Positions 1 to 8,465 of a stretch of 64,000 bases of DNA are shown here, one piece after another. Where the stretch lies: positions 682,001 to 746,000 of the forward strand of contig NZ_JAFLND010000002.1 in NCBI RefSeq assembly GCF_017313105.1. Reading direction: 5' to 3'. Under the pieces are notes generated by a model. The model searched no databases. It was not told the origin of the DNA and worked only from the letters and a program-made list of their open reading frames with translations. The position numbers and the translations under genes are program-made. The stretch is from [Muricauda] lutisoli (nom. illeg.) (GTDB lineage: Bacteria > Bacteroidota > Bacteroidia > Flavobacteriales > Flavobacteriaceae). The stretch's first letter is position 1. Each line of letters opens with the position of its first letter.

Positions 1-101
1 GGGACTACCTTATTAAAGATGAGAATTTTGTAGTTTTATCGGATAATTACAAAATCATACAGGTCCATAAGAATTTAGAATCATACAAAGCGCAATTTTA
101 A
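1..101 (+). CDS. C-terminal tail of an upstream gene (partial)
   Basis: An open frame enters from the left edge and stops with TAA at 99-101, giving about 32 residues ending in KAQF. The protein cannot be identified from this tail. In other Flavobacteriaceae I recall a tetratricopeptide lipoprotein of the gliding/type IX secretion system (PorW/SprE) in front of bactofilin, so that is a guess from gene order only. The 20-bp gap to the next start suggests cotranscription with the bactofilin gene. Confidence 0.5.
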   Translation, partial: DYLIKDENFVVLSDNYKIIQVHKNLESYKAQF

Positions 102-121
102 CCCCAAAACCCTAGAACACA

Positions 122-541
122 ATGTTTTCTGACAACAAAAAACCCCGGCCTATGAATGAATTTGGCGGACAGCCCAACAGAATTGAAAAGAACACGAAGA
201 TAAAAGGAGACATTACCTCGGAAGCCGACTTTAGGATAGACGGTAAATTAGAAGGAAATGTGACCACCTCCGGTAAAGTTGTCATAGGAAAGGATGGCTA
301 CATCAACGGAAAGGTAGAATGTGTGAATGCTGACATCGAAGGAAGGTTTAATGGAGAATTGATGGTCAAGGACCTACTTTCCCTAAAATCGTCCGCAACT
401 ATCGAGGGTACCGTTAGTGTGGCCAAATTGGCCGTGGAGCCAGGGGCGACTTTCAATGCTGCCTGTACCATGGGCAAAGGTGCTACGTCCACCGCAAAAA
501 TGCAGTCCACTAAGAAAGATGAGCCAGCAAAAGCCTCCTAA
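122..541 (+). CDS. bactofilin (polymer-forming cytoskeletal protein)
   Basis: A 139-residue protein with the short, regular beta-helix repeats of the bactofilin/DUF583 family: a hydrophilic N-terminal tail (about residues 1-20), a core of alternating small hydrophobics and glycines (GDI, RIDGKLEGN, VIGKDGYINGKV) to about residue 120, and a Lys/Ser/Ala-rich tail. Bactofilins self-assemble without nucleotide into filaments at the membrane and act in cell shape or envelope organisation. The length is usual. It lies in front of atpZ and the ATP synthase genes and overlaps atpZ by 23 bp, so the genes are probably cotranscribed. Confidence 0.9.
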   Translation: MFSDNKKPRPMNEFGGQPNRIEKNTKIKGDITSEADFRIDGKLEGNVTTSGKVVIGKDGYINGKVECVNADIEGRFNGELMVKDLLSLKSSATIEGTVSVAKLAVEPGATFNAACTMGKGATSTAKMQSTKKDEPAKAS

Positions 542-749
542 AAAGTACAACAAAGCAATTAATACAGCCGCCCGTTTGTCTGGTTCCGCCATTCAAATGG
601 GCGTAGTTATTTATTTGGGGGTTTGGGGCGGTAAATGGCTCGACGGGTATTTTGAGACCGAGAAAGTGTTCTTGCCCATATGCACCATATTGGCCGTTGC
701 GATTTCCATATATTTGGTGATTCAACAACTGAAAAAAATCAACGATTGA
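519..749 (+). CDS. atpZ: AtpZ/AtpI family protein
   Basis: A 76-residue protein with two predicted membrane helices (about residues 18-38 and 46-66) joined by a short GGKWLD turn, the typical AtpZ/AtpI form. The family assists c-ring assembly or ion import near F-type ATP synthase. The frame is open further upstream, but the ATG at 519 fits the family start (basic, Lys/Pro-rich, then the first helix) and follows AAGAAAG. It overlaps the end of bactofilin by 23 bp, and its TGA overlaps the TTG start of the next gene, both signs of translational coupling. Confidence 0.85.
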   Translation: MSQQKPPKKYNKAINTAARLSGSAIQMGVVIYLGVWGGKWLDGYFETEKVFLPICTILAVAISIYLVIQQLKKIND

Positions 750-1135
750 AATTTAGGTCTTACCCCATTTTTTTTGCCTCGTTTTTAACGGTGGGATTAT
801 TGATGTTGTTTTTGGCCCAATCCCGGATTTTGGAAAACAACGGGCATGACCTTTCCTCGCTGCAGGTGGTAAAGAGTTATATACTGAATGCCATCATGGC
901 CCTTATCGTTTTTTTTGCCATTTATCTTTTTAGGAACAAATACCGTGATTTATTGGGTTTCTTTTTTTTGGGAGGGAGTCTTTTAAAGTTTTTGCTTTTC
1001 TTCATTTTTCTTTACCCAGGCTTTAATCAAGATGGTTCCTTGGAGCGCTTGGAGTTCCTTGTGTTTTTTGTACCATACGGATTTGCCCTGGTACTGGAAA
1101 CCTTCTTTTTGGTGAAACTGCTTAATACTGTGTAA
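746..1135 (+). CDS. small membrane protein of the ATP synthase cluster (DUF6168-like)
   Basis: A 129-residue, strongly hydrophobic protein with four likely membrane helices (about residues 8-24, 47-63, 70-92 and 100-125). The chosen start is TTG at 746, which shares bases with the TGA of atpZ (TTGA at 746-749); starts further upstream would run far into atpZ. I believe this is the protein annotated DUF6168 between atpZ and atpB in Flavobacteriaceae, but that is from memory. Position and size suggest an AtpI-like helper of F0 assembly. No catalytic motif is visible. Confidence 0.65.
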   Translation: MKFRSYPIFFASFLTVGLLMLFLAQSRILENNGHDLSSLQVVKSYILNAIMALIVFFAIYLFRNKYRDLLGFFFLGGSLLKFLLFFIFLYPGFNQDGSLERLEFLVFFVPYGFALVLETFFLVKLLNTV

Positions 1136-1213
1136 CAAAGGATGGAAATCACTGGAAAAAATCAAAGAAAAAAATAATACTCAAAAAAGCTTTTTTCTTT
1201 TGAATGGGGAATG

Positions 1214-1221
1214 TATTTTTG
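1214..1221 (+). promoter_or_regulatory. candidate -7 element for atpB
   Basis: TATTTTTG matches the Bacteroidota -7 consensus TAnnTTTG and lies 32 bp before the atpB ATG. No TTG is found at the usual 17-23 bp upstream distance, so only half of the promoter is convincing. It would let the ATP synthase core genes be transcribed apart from bactofilin and atpZ. Confidence 0.35.
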
Positions 1222-1253
1222 CACCAATTTTTGAGGACCCATAGTTGGATCAT

Positions 1254-2393
1254 ATGCGATATTCTTTTTTCAGTAAAAAACTAGTTGCCGTAATTTTTTT
1301 GATTGCGGGATTTGTATCGGCCCAAAACCATGAGGGAGAAGAAGTTGAAACCGGTGCCCACGATTTAAAGACCCAGATCAAGGAATACATTGACCATCAC
1401 CTTTTGGATTCGCATGATTTCAACCTGTATTCTTACACTACAGATGAGGGTGAGCACAAGTATATCGGATTCCCACTCCCTGTTATTCTTTGGGATAATG
1501 GCTTAAAGATTTTCTCTTCTTCCCAATTGGAGCATGGAGAAGGTGTTGCCGAAGTGGATGGTAATTACTATACGCTTTATCACAACAAAATATACAAGAC
1601 AGATGCCGAGGGTACCATTAATTTTGGTGATCATCATGGTGATGAACAACATACGGAAGATGCTTTCGGTGAAAACTTAGTTGTAGAAGACGCCCATCCG
1701 ACCAACAAAAAACCTTTGGATTTTTCTATAACCAAAAACGTTGTTTTTATTATTGCCGTTGCACTTTTAATGTTTTTGGTGTTCCGCTCCATGGCAAAAA
1801 GATATCAGAAGAGTACAATGCCTAGAGGTTTGGGAAGGTTCTTGGAGCCTTTGGTTCTTTTTGTTCGTGACGAGATCGCCATACCTAACATTGGTGAGCA
1901 CAAGTACAAAAAGTATATGAGTTACTTATTGACCGTATTCTTTTTTGTGTGGGTCATCAACCTGTTGGGTTTAACGCCGCTCGGTGTCAACGTAACCAAT
2001 AACATTGCCGTTACTTTTGCCTTGGCAATGATCACATACCTTATTACAACATTTACGGGGAACAAAAACTACTGGAAGCACATCTTTTGGATGCCAGGTG
2101 TGCCGGTTCCTATGAAAATTATATTGGCGCCCATCGAATTGTTGGGAACTTTCATCAAGCCATTTTCGTTGATGATTCGTTTATACGCCAACATTACTGC
2201 GGGTCACGTAGTATTGATGAGTATTATCGGGCTCATGTTCATTTTTAAGAATTGGATAGGAAGCCCATTGTCCTTCTTGTTGGCATTTGCGCTTTCTTTA
2301 TTGGAATTGTTAGTGGCCGCATTGCAGGCATATATTTTTACCATGTTGTCCGCCCTATATTTTGGTATGGCGGTAGAAGAAGATCATCATTAA
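1254..2393 (+). CDS. atpB: F0F1 ATP synthase subunit a
   Basis: A 379-residue F0 a-subunit. The C-terminal two thirds carry the membrane core, with the essential stator arginine in the motif MIRLYANITAGH and the final helix ending near YFGMAVEEDHH. Before the core is a signal-like segment (residues 1-23) and an extracytoplasmic stretch of about 130 residues rich in His, Asp and Glu, which E. coli subunit a (271 residues) lacks. I recall similar extensions in other Bacteroidota. The ATG at 1254 is preferred to TTG at 1245 because a Lys-containing signal segment follows at once. It conducts protons against the c-ring and heads the a-c-b-delta-alpha-gamma operon. Confidence 0.95.
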   Translation: MRYSFFSKKLVAVIFLIAGFVSAQNHEGEEVETGAHDLKTQIKEYIDHHLLDSHDFNLYSYTTDEGEHKYIGFPLPVILWDNGLKIFSSSQLEHGEGVAEVDGNYYTLYHNKIYKTDAEGTINFGDHHGDEQHTEDAFGENLVVEDAHPTNKKPLDFSITKNVVFIIAVALLMFLVFRSMAKRYQKSTMPRGLGRFLEPLVLFVRDEIAIPNIGEHKYKKYMSYLLTVFFFVWVINLLGLTPLGVNVTNNIAVTFALAMITYLITTFTGNKNYWKHIFWMPGVPVPMKIILAPIELLGTFIKPFSLMIRLYANITAGHVVLMSIIGLMFIFKNWIGSPLSFLLAFALSLLELLVAALQAYIFTMLSALYFGMAVEEDHH

Positions 2394-2424
2394 TTAGAAC
2401 GTTTAATATTTAAATTCATATATC

Positions 2425-2616
2425 ATGACAATTCCAAACATCGTAGGTGCTGGTTTGATCGTAATCGGAGCAGGATTGGGTATCGGTAGAATCGGCGGAC
2501 AGGCAATGGAAGCCATTGCTCGTCAACCTGAAGCTTCTGGTAAGATCCAAACAGCAATGTTGATTGCAGCAGCCCTTATTGAAGGTATCGGTTTCGCGGC
2601 TCTTTTTGCAGCTTAA
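2425..2616 (+). CDS. atpE: F0F1 ATP synthase subunit c
   Basis: A 63-residue two-helix hairpin protein. The polar loop carries ARQPE and the second helix holds the ion-binding carboxylate Glu53 (ALIEGIG). The glutamine on helix 1 and the Ser/Thr after the glutamate that mark Na+-type rings are missing, so proton coupling is inferred. Many copies form the rotor ring. A strong hairpin follows the gene, in line with the need to make more c than other subunits. Confidence 0.95.
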   Translation: MTIPNIVGAGLIVIGAGLGIGRIGGQAMEAIARQPEASGKIQTAMLIAAALIEGIGFAALFAA

Positions 2617-2630
2617 TAACCGTAACAGTA

Positions 2631-2670
2631 TTGATGAAGGCCATAGCGGTTGGCTATGGCCCTTCATTGA
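2631..2670 (+). promoter_or_regulatory. strong hairpin between atpE and atpF
   Basis: GGCCATAGC (2639-2647) pairs with GCTATGGCC (2653-2661) around a 5-base loop. The stem continues outward through GAA/TTC and further pairs past a single bulged C, giving about 17 pairs including two G-T wobbles. No T-run follows, so it is not a typical terminator. A stable stem just after atpE may protect the upstream mRNA or partly stop polymerase, raising subunit c over the downstream subunits. The function is inferred. Confidence 0.6.
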
Positions 2671-2711
2671 TTTAAATGATATAGTTTAAAAGAATTAATA
2701 GGATAAGATAA

Positions 2712-3212
2712 ATGGAAAAGTTAATCGAGCAGTTTTCCTTCGGGTTGTTTTTCTGGCAGTTGTTGCTTTTTGTGGCTCTTTTGTTCTTGTTGCGCAAATA
2801 TGCATGGAAACCCATTCTTGGTGCAGTTGAAAAAAGGGAAGAGGGCATTAAAGATGCGCTTGAGGCTGCAGAAGCCGCAAAGAAAGAAATGCAGAATGTT
2901 ACTGCAGACAGTGAAAAGTTGTTGAGAGAGGCCAAAGTGGAAAGAGACGCTTTGTTGAAAGAAGCTAGGGAAATCAAGGAAAGCATTATCTCCGAGGCCA
3001 AAGAACAGGCTCAGGTGGAAGGTGATAAAATGATCAAGCAGGCCCAAGCAACCATTGAGAGCGAAAAGAACGCCGCTGTTGCCGATATTAAGGCACAAGT
3101 GGCCAATCTATCTATAGAGATTGCCGAAAAGGTGATCAAAGAGGAATTGTCCGATAAAGGCAAACAACAAAAGTTGGTCGAGGACATGTTGGGCGATATT
3201 AAACTGAACTAA
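2712..3212 (+). CDS. atpF: F0F1 ATP synthase subunit b
   Basis: A 166-residue protein with one N-terminal membrane helix (about residues 10-28, rich in Phe and Leu) followed by a long charged, Ala/Glu/Lys-rich helix predicted to dimerise as a coiled coil. It is the peripheral stalk that holds F1 still against the rotor. Length is normal for the family. It follows the atpE hairpin and sits 6 bp before atpH. Confidence 0.95.
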   Translation: MEKLIEQFSFGLFFWQLLLFVALLFLLRKYAWKPILGAVEKREEGIKDALEAAEAAKKEMQNVTADSEKLLREAKVERDALLKEAREIKESIISEAKEQAQVEGDKMIKQAQATIESEKNAAVADIKAQVANLSIEIAEKVIKEELSDKGKQQKLVEDMLGDIKLN

Positions 3213-3218
3213 GGGAAC

Positions 3219-3758
3219 ATGAACCAAAACAGGGCAGCCATACGCTACGCAAAAGCAACATTGGATTTCGCAGTCGAAAAGAAAGCGGCCGATGCCGTTG
3301 AAAAGGACATGCGAGAGATAGCTGCGACCATTTCCGAAAACCCGGAGCTTCAAAATATGTTGGAGAGCCCGGTCATAAAATCAGAGGTGAAGAAGAACAG
3401 TTTGTTGGAAATCTTCAAAGGTGCCAACGAAATCACAAAAGGTCTTCTTCAAACCTTGATCAGCAACAAAAGAATAGCGATGTTACAGGAAGTGGCCTAC
3501 AAATACATCATTCTTCATGAAAAATTGAAGGGTGAGGAAGTAGCTTATGTAACAACTGCCGTTCCATTGACTTCCGATTTGGAGAAGAAAATTTTGGAAA
3601 CGGTCACCAAGGCAACCGGAAATAAGGTTACCCTTGAGAATAAAATCGATGAGAGTATCATCGGAGGATTTGTGCTACGGGTAGGAGATACCCAATACGA
3701 TGCTAGCATCGCAAACAAATTGAACGGATTAAAAAGAGAATTTACAAATAGTCTATAA
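3219..3758 (+). CDS. atpH: F0F1 ATP synthase subunit delta
   Basis: A 179-residue OSCP/delta protein: an N-terminal six-helix-type domain starting with the [12 protein letters not shown] segment and the conserved C-terminal region ([22 protein letters not shown]). It links the b stalk to the alpha subunits at the top of F1. The gaps of 6 bp to atpF and 2 bp to atpA indicate one transcript. Confidence 0.95.
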   Translation: MNQNRAAIRYAKATLDFAVEKKAADAVEKDMREIAATISENPELQNMLESPVIKSEVKKNSLLEIFKGANEITKGLLQTLISNKRIAMLQEVAYKYIILHEKLKGEEVAYVTTAVPLTSDLEKKILETVTKATGNKVTLENKIDESIIGGFVLRVGDTQYDASIANKLNGLKREFTNSL

Positions 3759-3760
3759 AA

Positions 3761-5341
3761 ATGGCAGGAGTAAAAGCCGCTGAGGTATCAGCAATTTTGA
3801 AAAAACAGTTATCAGGTTACGAAGCGTCCGCTTCTTTGGATGAAGTGGGTACCGTATTACAAGTAGGTGATGGTATTGCCCGTGTATATGGACTTTCCAA
3901 TGCCCAGTACGGGGAGTTGGTAGAGTTCGAGGGCGGTATGCAAGGTATCGTTCTTAACCTAGAGGAAGACAACGTAGGTGTTGTATTGTTGGGCCCATCC
4001 AAAGAAATTGTGGAAGGCGCAACTGTTAAGAGGACCGAGCGTATTGCTTCCATCAACGTTGGTGAAGGAATTGTTGGCCGTGTGGTGGACACCTTGGGTA
4101 AACCAATCGATGGTAAAGGACCTATTTCTGGGGAAACCTATGAAATGCCTTTGGAACGTAAAGCTCCTGGTGTAATTTTTAGACAACCTGTTGACGAACC
4201 AATGCAAACAGGTATCAAGGCAATTGACGCCATGATTCCAGTTGGTCGTGGACAAAGGGAGTTGGTGATCGGTGATAAGCAAACAGGTAAGACCACCGTT
4301 TGTATCGATACTATCCTTAACCAAAAAGAATTTTACGATGCCGGCGAACCAGTTTATTGTATCTATGTGGCCATAGGTCAAAAAGCATCTACGGTTGCCG
4401 CTATCGCCAAGACTTTGGAAGAAAGAGGTGCATTGGCCTATACGACCATTGTTGCCGCTAACGCTTCCGATCCTGCTCCGATGCAGGTTTATGCTCCATT
4501 TGCTGGTGCAGCTATCGGTGAGTTCTTTAGGGATACTGGGCGTCCGGCTTTGATTATCTACGATGATTTATCAAAACAAGCCGTTGCTTACCGTGAGGTT
4601 TCCTTGCTTTTGAGAAGACCTCCAGGACGTGAAGCATACCCTGGTGACGTTTTCTTCTTGCACTCAAGATTGTTGGAGCGTGCTGCTAAGGTTATTGCTG
4701 ATGATGATATCGCCAAGACGATGAACGACCTGCCAGAATCATTGAAACCAATGGTAAAGGGTGGTGGTTCTTTGACTGCACTTCCAATTATTGAAACACA
4801 GGCGGGTGACGTATCCGCATATATCCCGACCAACGTAATTTCCATTACCGATGGTCAGATATTCTTGGAGCAAGACTTGTTCAACCAAGGGGTGCGTCCT
4901 GCGATTAACGTAGGTATCTCCGTATCTCGTGTGGGTGGGTCAGCACAAATCAAGTCCATGAAAAAAGTAGCAGGTACTTTGAAATTGGACCAAGCACAGT
5001 TCCGTGAACTGGAAGCTTTTGCCAAGTTTGGCTCTGATTTGGATGCTGCGACCTTAAATGTAATTGAAAAAGGACGTAGAAACGTGGAGATCTTGAAACA
5101 AGGTCAGAACGATCCGTTTACCGTGGAAGATCAGGTAGCCATCATTTTTGCAGGTTCTAAAAACTTGTTGCGTGATGTTCCGGTGAACAAGGTAAAGGAA
5201 TTCGAAAAAGATTACTTGGAGTTCTTGAACGCCAAACATAGAGATGTTTTGGATACCCTTAAAGCGGGTAAACTAACCGACGAGGTTACTGAGACATTGA
5301 CGGCTGTTTGCAAAGATCTTTCAAGTAAGTATAAAGCATAA
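3761..5341 (+). CDS. atpA: F0F1 ATP synthase subunit alpha
   Basis: A 526-residue F1 alpha subunit with a beta-barrel N-domain, nucleotide-binding domain with Walker A GDKQTGKT (about residues 170-177), the segment [11 protein letters not shown], and a helical C-domain. It carries the non-catalytic nucleotide sites of the hexamer; its catalytic partner beta is not encoded in this window. A TTGTCATTCC-bounded repeat separates it from atpG. Confidence 0.97.
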   Translation: MAGVKAAEVSAILKKQLSGYEASASLDEVGTVLQVGDGIARVYGLSNAQYGELVEFEGGMQGIVLNLEEDNVGVVLLGPSKEIVEGATVKRTERIASINVGEGIVGRVVDTLGKPIDGKGPISGETYEMPLERKAPGVIFRQPVDEPMQTGIKAIDAMIPVGRGQRELVIGDKQTGKTTVCIDTILNQKEFYDAGEPVYCIYVAIGQKASTVAAIAKTLEERGALAYTTIVAANASDPAPMQVYAPFAGAAIGEFFRDTGRPALIIYDDLSKQAVAYREVSLLLRRPPGREAYPGDVFFLHSRLLERAAKVIADDDIAKTMNDLPESLKPMVKGGGSLTALPIIETQAGDVSAYIPTNVISITDGQIFLEQDLFNQGVRPAINVGISVSRVGGSAQIKSMKKVAGTLKLDQAQFRELEAFAKFGSDLDAATLNVIEKGRRNVEILKQGQNDPFTVEDQVAIIFAGSKNLLRDVPVNKVKEFEKDYLEFLNAKHRDVLDTLKAGKLTDEVTETLTAVCKDLSSKYKA

Positions 5342-5344
5342 CAA

Positions 5345-5432
5345 TTGTCATTCCTGCTGTTCCCTGAGCATTGTTGAAGGGCACACAGGAATCCATAACC
5401 AAAAAGATTCCGCACCCAGTGTGGAATGACAA
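5345..5432 (+). repeat. 88-bp TTGTCATTCC-bounded repeat element, copy 1
   Basis: Perfect 10-bp terminal inverted repeats, TTGTCATTCC at 5345-5354 and GGAATGACAA at 5423-5432, enclose a Cys/Gly-free spacer that holds no gene. Copy 2 at 48427-48504 has the same ends, and partial copies lie at 16026-16275 and 61431-61463. The element fills the atpA-atpG gap and would be transcribed as a long hairpin. A small non-autonomous mobile (MITE-like) or REP-like element is likely; no transposase is in the window. Confidence 0.7.
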
Positions 5433-5440
5433 AGAAGAAT

Positions 5441-6301
5441 ATGGCGAATCTAAAGGAAATACGTAACAGGATATCATCCATCTCATCAACGATGCAGATT
5501 ACAAGTGCCATGAAAATGGTTTCTGCTGCAAAGTTGAAAAAGGCTCAGGATGCTATTACAGCTATGCGTCCCTATTCCGATAAGCTGACCGAGCTCTTGC
5601 AAGGGCTTAGCGCTAGTCTGGAAGGTGACGGTGGCAGCGAGTACGCAGACAAAAGGCCCGTAAACAAAGTTTTGGTGGTTGCCATTACTTCAAACAGAGG
5701 TCTTTGCGGCGGATTCAACTCCAACATCATTAAGCAGAGCAATAATTTGGTGTCCAACACTTATCCAGGTAAACAAGTTGATTTTTACACTATTGGTAAG
5801 AAAGGAAATGACATCCTTAGAAAGAAGCATACCATTTTGGGTGACCAAAGCAAGGTTTACGATGACCTGACCTTTGAGCACGTTTCCGAGATTGCCGAGC
5901 TTTTGATGCGTTTGTTCACCAAAGGAGATTACGATAAAATTGAGTTGGTCTACAACAAGTTCAAGAATGCCGCTACACAGATTGTGATGACGGAACAATT
6001 CTTGCCCATCGTTGGAGCAGAAGGAGATGAAGCCATCGCAGCCGATTACATTTTTGAGCCATCCAAAGCTGAAATTGTAAAAGAATTGATACCTAAATCT
6101 TTGAAGACACAGTTGTTCAAGGCCATTAGGGATTCCTTTGCCAGTGAGCACGGAGCTCGTATGACAGCGATGCACAAAGCAACGGACAATGCTGCTGAAC
6201 TCAAGGAAGAATTGACTTTGACTTACAACAAAGCCCGTCAGGCAGCGATTACCAACGAAATCCTCGAAATTGTTGGCGGAGCAGAGGCGTTGAACAATTA
6301 A
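5441..6301 (+). CDS. atpG: F0F1 ATP synthase subunit gamma
   Basis: A 286-residue gamma subunit. The N-terminal helix (MANLKEIRNRI, ITSAMKMVSAAKL) and the C-terminal helix (SEHGARMTAMHKATDNA) form the rotating coiled coil of F1, with a Rossmann-like domain between, including SNRGLCGGFN. The ATG at 5441 follows AAAGAAGAAT and matches the family start; open codons before it belong to the repeat. It is the last ATP synthase gene here and is followed by a terminator. Confidence 0.95.
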   Translation: MANLKEIRNRISSISSTMQITSAMKMVSAAKLKKAQDAITAMRPYSDKLTELLQGLSASLEGDGGSEYADKRPVNKVLVVAITSNRGLCGGFNSNIIKQSNNLVSNTYPGKQVDFYTIGKKGNDILRKKHTILGDQSKVYDDLTFEHVSEIAELLMRLFTKGDYDKIELVYNKFKNAATQIVMTEQFLPIVGAEGDEAIAADYIFEPSKAEIVKELIPKSLKTQLFKAIRDSFASEHGARMTAMHKATDNAAELKEELTLTYNKARQAAITNEILEIVGGAEALNN

Positions 6302-6332
6302 GCCGAACCAAAGTGAGGCTAAATATTCAATA

Positions 6333-6354
6333 GCTGAAGCATTGAACAATTAAG
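6333..6354 (+). repeat. second copy of the last seven codons of atpG
   Basis: The 22 bases 6333-6354 match 6281-6302, the end of atpG, at 19 positions. Both encode A-E-A-L-N-N-stop, and all three differences fall on third codon positions. The copy lies 31 bp past the real stop codon and has no start. It looks like the scar of recombination with, or duplication of, a diverged atpG allele. Confidence 0.6.
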
Positions 6355-6375
6355 ATTCTATATTTTTATAATATT

Positions 6376-6409
6376 AAAAGGCCACCGAATCGGTGGCCTT
6401 TTTGTTTTT
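6376..6409 (+). terminator. rho-independent terminator after atpG
   Basis: AAAGGCCACCG (from 6377) pairs with CGGTGGCCTTT around an AT loop and is followed by a T-rich run (6399-6409). This is a classic intrinsic terminator closing the ATP synthase operon; the A-run on its left makes it possibly bidirectional. Confidence 0.9.
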
Positions 6410-6492
6410 CTTAGTACAATAAGGTTTAGGTACTAATGGCTTTTGCGTAACTTGTAGCCACCTAATCAAGGTTTTTAAAGAAGCAACACCTA

Positions 6493-7962
6493 TTGAACCC
6501 GCTAAAGAGGCTTTTTAAACAAACGTTTATCTACGGTTTGGCCACGGTAATGCCGAGGGTCATTTCTTTTTTCTTGTTGCCGTTGTATACCTCGGTATTC
6601 GTGAATGCTTCGGGGTATGGACAGTACACCAACATATACGCTTGGATTGCAATTTTTAATGTGTTTTTGGCTTATGGTATGGAAACTGCTTTCTTTCGTT
6701 TCTACCATAAAAGTGAGGACAAGGCCAAGGTAATTTCCACATCGCTTATATCCTTATTGGGGTCCTCTTTATTGTTTCTGATTCTTGCACTTTCCCTTAG
6801 GGAGTGGTTGTCTGGAGTAACCAACATCAACCCGGATTACCTTAAGTTCACTACCTATATTTTGGTCTTGGATGCCGTGGTCATCATACCGTTTGCACTG
6901 CTCAGGGCCAATGAGAAACCTATGCGGTATGCCGTGCTAAAGACGGTTAATGTGGCTATAAACTTGGCATTTAATGTGTTTTTTCTTCTTGTGCTGCCCA
7001 AGATGGCCCAAGATGGCGATACGGGTTTTCTTGCGTCTATGTACAGGCCCAATTGGGAAATACATTATGTTTTGATATCGAATGTTATTGCTAGCGGAGT
7101 AACATTGCTGATTTTAATTCCCACCTACATCAAGGCTTCCTACAAATTCGATTTAGATATCTGGAAACAGATGCTGAAATACGCAGGACCGATTCTTGTT
7201 GCCGGAATCGCTTTTACCATCAATGAGGTATTGGATAAGATTCTGCTCACCGAATTACTTCCGTCCGATATCGCTGAGAGCGAAGTGGGGAAATATGGCG
7301 CATGCTATAAACTGGCCTTGTTCATGACATTGTTCGGAACTGCCTTCCGTATGGGAGTGGAACCCTTCTTCTTTAGTCATGCCAAAAGTGAAAAGCCCCA
7401 GAAAACGTACGCGCAGATTACCAATTACTTTGTAATTCTAGGCAGCATCATCTTATTGGGCGTTATTGTATTTATAGATGTTTTGGGCAAGTTACTATTG
7501 CACAACCCCGTGTATTGGGAAGCTCTCGAAGTGGTTCCCATCATTCTTTTGGCAAGTTTTTGTTTGGGTATTTACCACAACCTTTCCGTCTGGTACAAGG
7601 TAACGGACCGAACCAGGTTTGGAGCCTATATTTCGTCGGTAGGAGCCATTATCACACTGGTCATAAACATAAGCCTGATCCCAAAGATTGGATATATGGC
7701 ATCAGCATTGGCCACCTTGGCGGCCTACGGCAGTATGATGCTGTTGTCCTATCACTATGGGAAAAAGTATTATCCAGTTCCCTATAATATGAGAAAGATT
7801 GTGTTCTATCTATCCATATCACTCCTGTTTTCAGCACTGTCGTTCTACGTTTTTAATAGAAATTTAATAATAGGCAGCATACTACTTTTAGTATTTTTGG
7901 GGTTAGTGTATAAAATGGAAGGAGATAAACTAAAAAGCATATTTATAAAGCGTGAAGATTAA
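6493..7962 (+). CDS. polysaccharide/oligosaccharide flippase family protein
   Basis: A 489-residue membrane protein with about 12-14 hydrophobic helices over its whole length, with the N-terminal pattern of Wzx-type flippases (basic start, [22 protein letters not shown]). Members move lipid-linked sugar intermediates across the inner membrane. The start is TTG at 6493, followed by [10 protein letters not shown]; no better ATG exists nearby. The dUTPase gene overlaps its end by 11 bp, and a sugar nucleotidyltransferase follows, which suits surface polysaccharide synthesis. The substrate cannot be told. Confidence 0.85.
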   Translation: MNPLKRLFKQTFIYGLATVMPRVISFFLLPLYTSVFVNASGYGQYTNIYAWIAIFNVFLAYGMETAFFRFYHKSEDKAKVISTSLISLLGSSLLFLILALSLREWLSGVTNINPDYLKFTTYILVLDAVVIIPFALLRANEKPMRYAVLKTVNVAINLAFNVFFLLVLPKMAQDGDTGFLASMYRPNWEIHYVLISNVIASGVTLLILIPTYIKASYKFDLDIWKQMLKYAGPILVAGIAFTINEVLDKILLTELLPSDIAESEVGKYGACYKLALFMTLFGTAFRMGVEPFFFSHAKSEKPQKTYAQITNYFVILGSIILLGVIVFIDVLGKLLLHNPVYWEALEVVPIILLASFCLGIYHNLSVWYKVTDRTRFGAYISSVGAIITLVINISLIPKIGYMASALATLAAYGSMMLLSYHYGKKYYPVPYNMRKIVFYLSISLLFSALSFYVFNRNLIIGSILLLVFLGLVYKMEGDKLKSIFIKRED

Positions 7963-8386
7963 GATCATCAATAAATCAGGCCATAAGCTACCGCATTATG
8001 AAACCCTTGCCTCGGCCGGGATGGATTTAAGGGCGGATTTGGAATCACCGATTACATTAAAGCCTTTGGAAAGAGCAATCGTCCCCACCGGGCTATTTAT
8101 GGAACTTCCCGTAGGTTATGAGGCACAGGTAAGACCGCGAAGTGGATTAGCGGCCAAAAAGGGGATTACGGTGCTCAATGCACCTGGCACCATCGATGCT
8201 GATTACCGTGGAAACGTCGGGGTAATTCTCGTTAATCTTTCCAACGAGGATTTTACCATAGAAAATGGTGAGCGCATCGCCCAAATGGTGATAGCGAAGC
8301 ACGAGCGTGCCGAATGGGAAGAAGTGGAAACCCTTACGGAAACCGATAGGGGAGAAGGCGGATTTGGAAGTACCGGCACCAAATAA
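7952..8386 (+). CDS. dut: dUTP diphosphatase
   Basis: A 144-residue trimeric dUTPase with the five family motifs in order: [32 protein letters not shown] and the C-terminal glycine-rich arm [10 protein letters not shown]. It hydrolyses dUTP to dUMP, keeping uracil out of DNA and feeding thymidylate synthesis. It starts with GTG at 7952, inside the end of the flippase gene, so translation is probably coupled. Length is normal. Confidence 0.95.
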   Translation: MKIKIINKSGHKLPHYETLASAGMDLRADLESPITLKPLERAIVPTGLFMELPVGYEAQVRPRSGLAAKKGITVLNAPGTIDADYRGNVGVILVNLSNEDFTIENGERIAQMVIAKHERAEWEEVETLTETDRGEGGFGSTGTK

Positions 8387-8391
8387 AATAT

Positions 8392-8411
8392 ATTCTTGCG
8401 AAGGCAAGAAT
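8392..8411 (+). repeat. short hairpin ATTCTTGC-GAAG-GCAAGAAT
   Basis: A perfect 8-bp stem with a GAAG loop directly after dut. No T-run follows, so termination is unlikely. The core resembles the CTGCGAAGGCAG hairpins that accompany TTGTCATTCC repeats in this group, so it may be a decayed copy of that family. Confidence 0.4.
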
Positions 8412-8444
8412 CTCTAGAAATGAAAGTATAACCATTAAAAGATA

Positions 8445-8458
8445 CCCGCCTCAGCGGG
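8445..8458 (+). promoter_or_regulatory. hairpin just before the nucleotidyltransferase start
   Basis: CCCGC (8445-8449) pairs with GCGGG (8454-8458) around CTCA, ending 7 bp before the ATG at 8466. Placed where a ribosome would bind, it could limit initiation. It might also be a fragment of a dispersed repeat. Confidence 0.35.
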
Positions 8459-8465
8459 CATTTAT

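Noticed and set aside
5690..6349. Long open frame on the minus strand opposite atpG
   Set aside because: It lies fully antisense to a clear conserved gene, and has no recognisable motif or start context.
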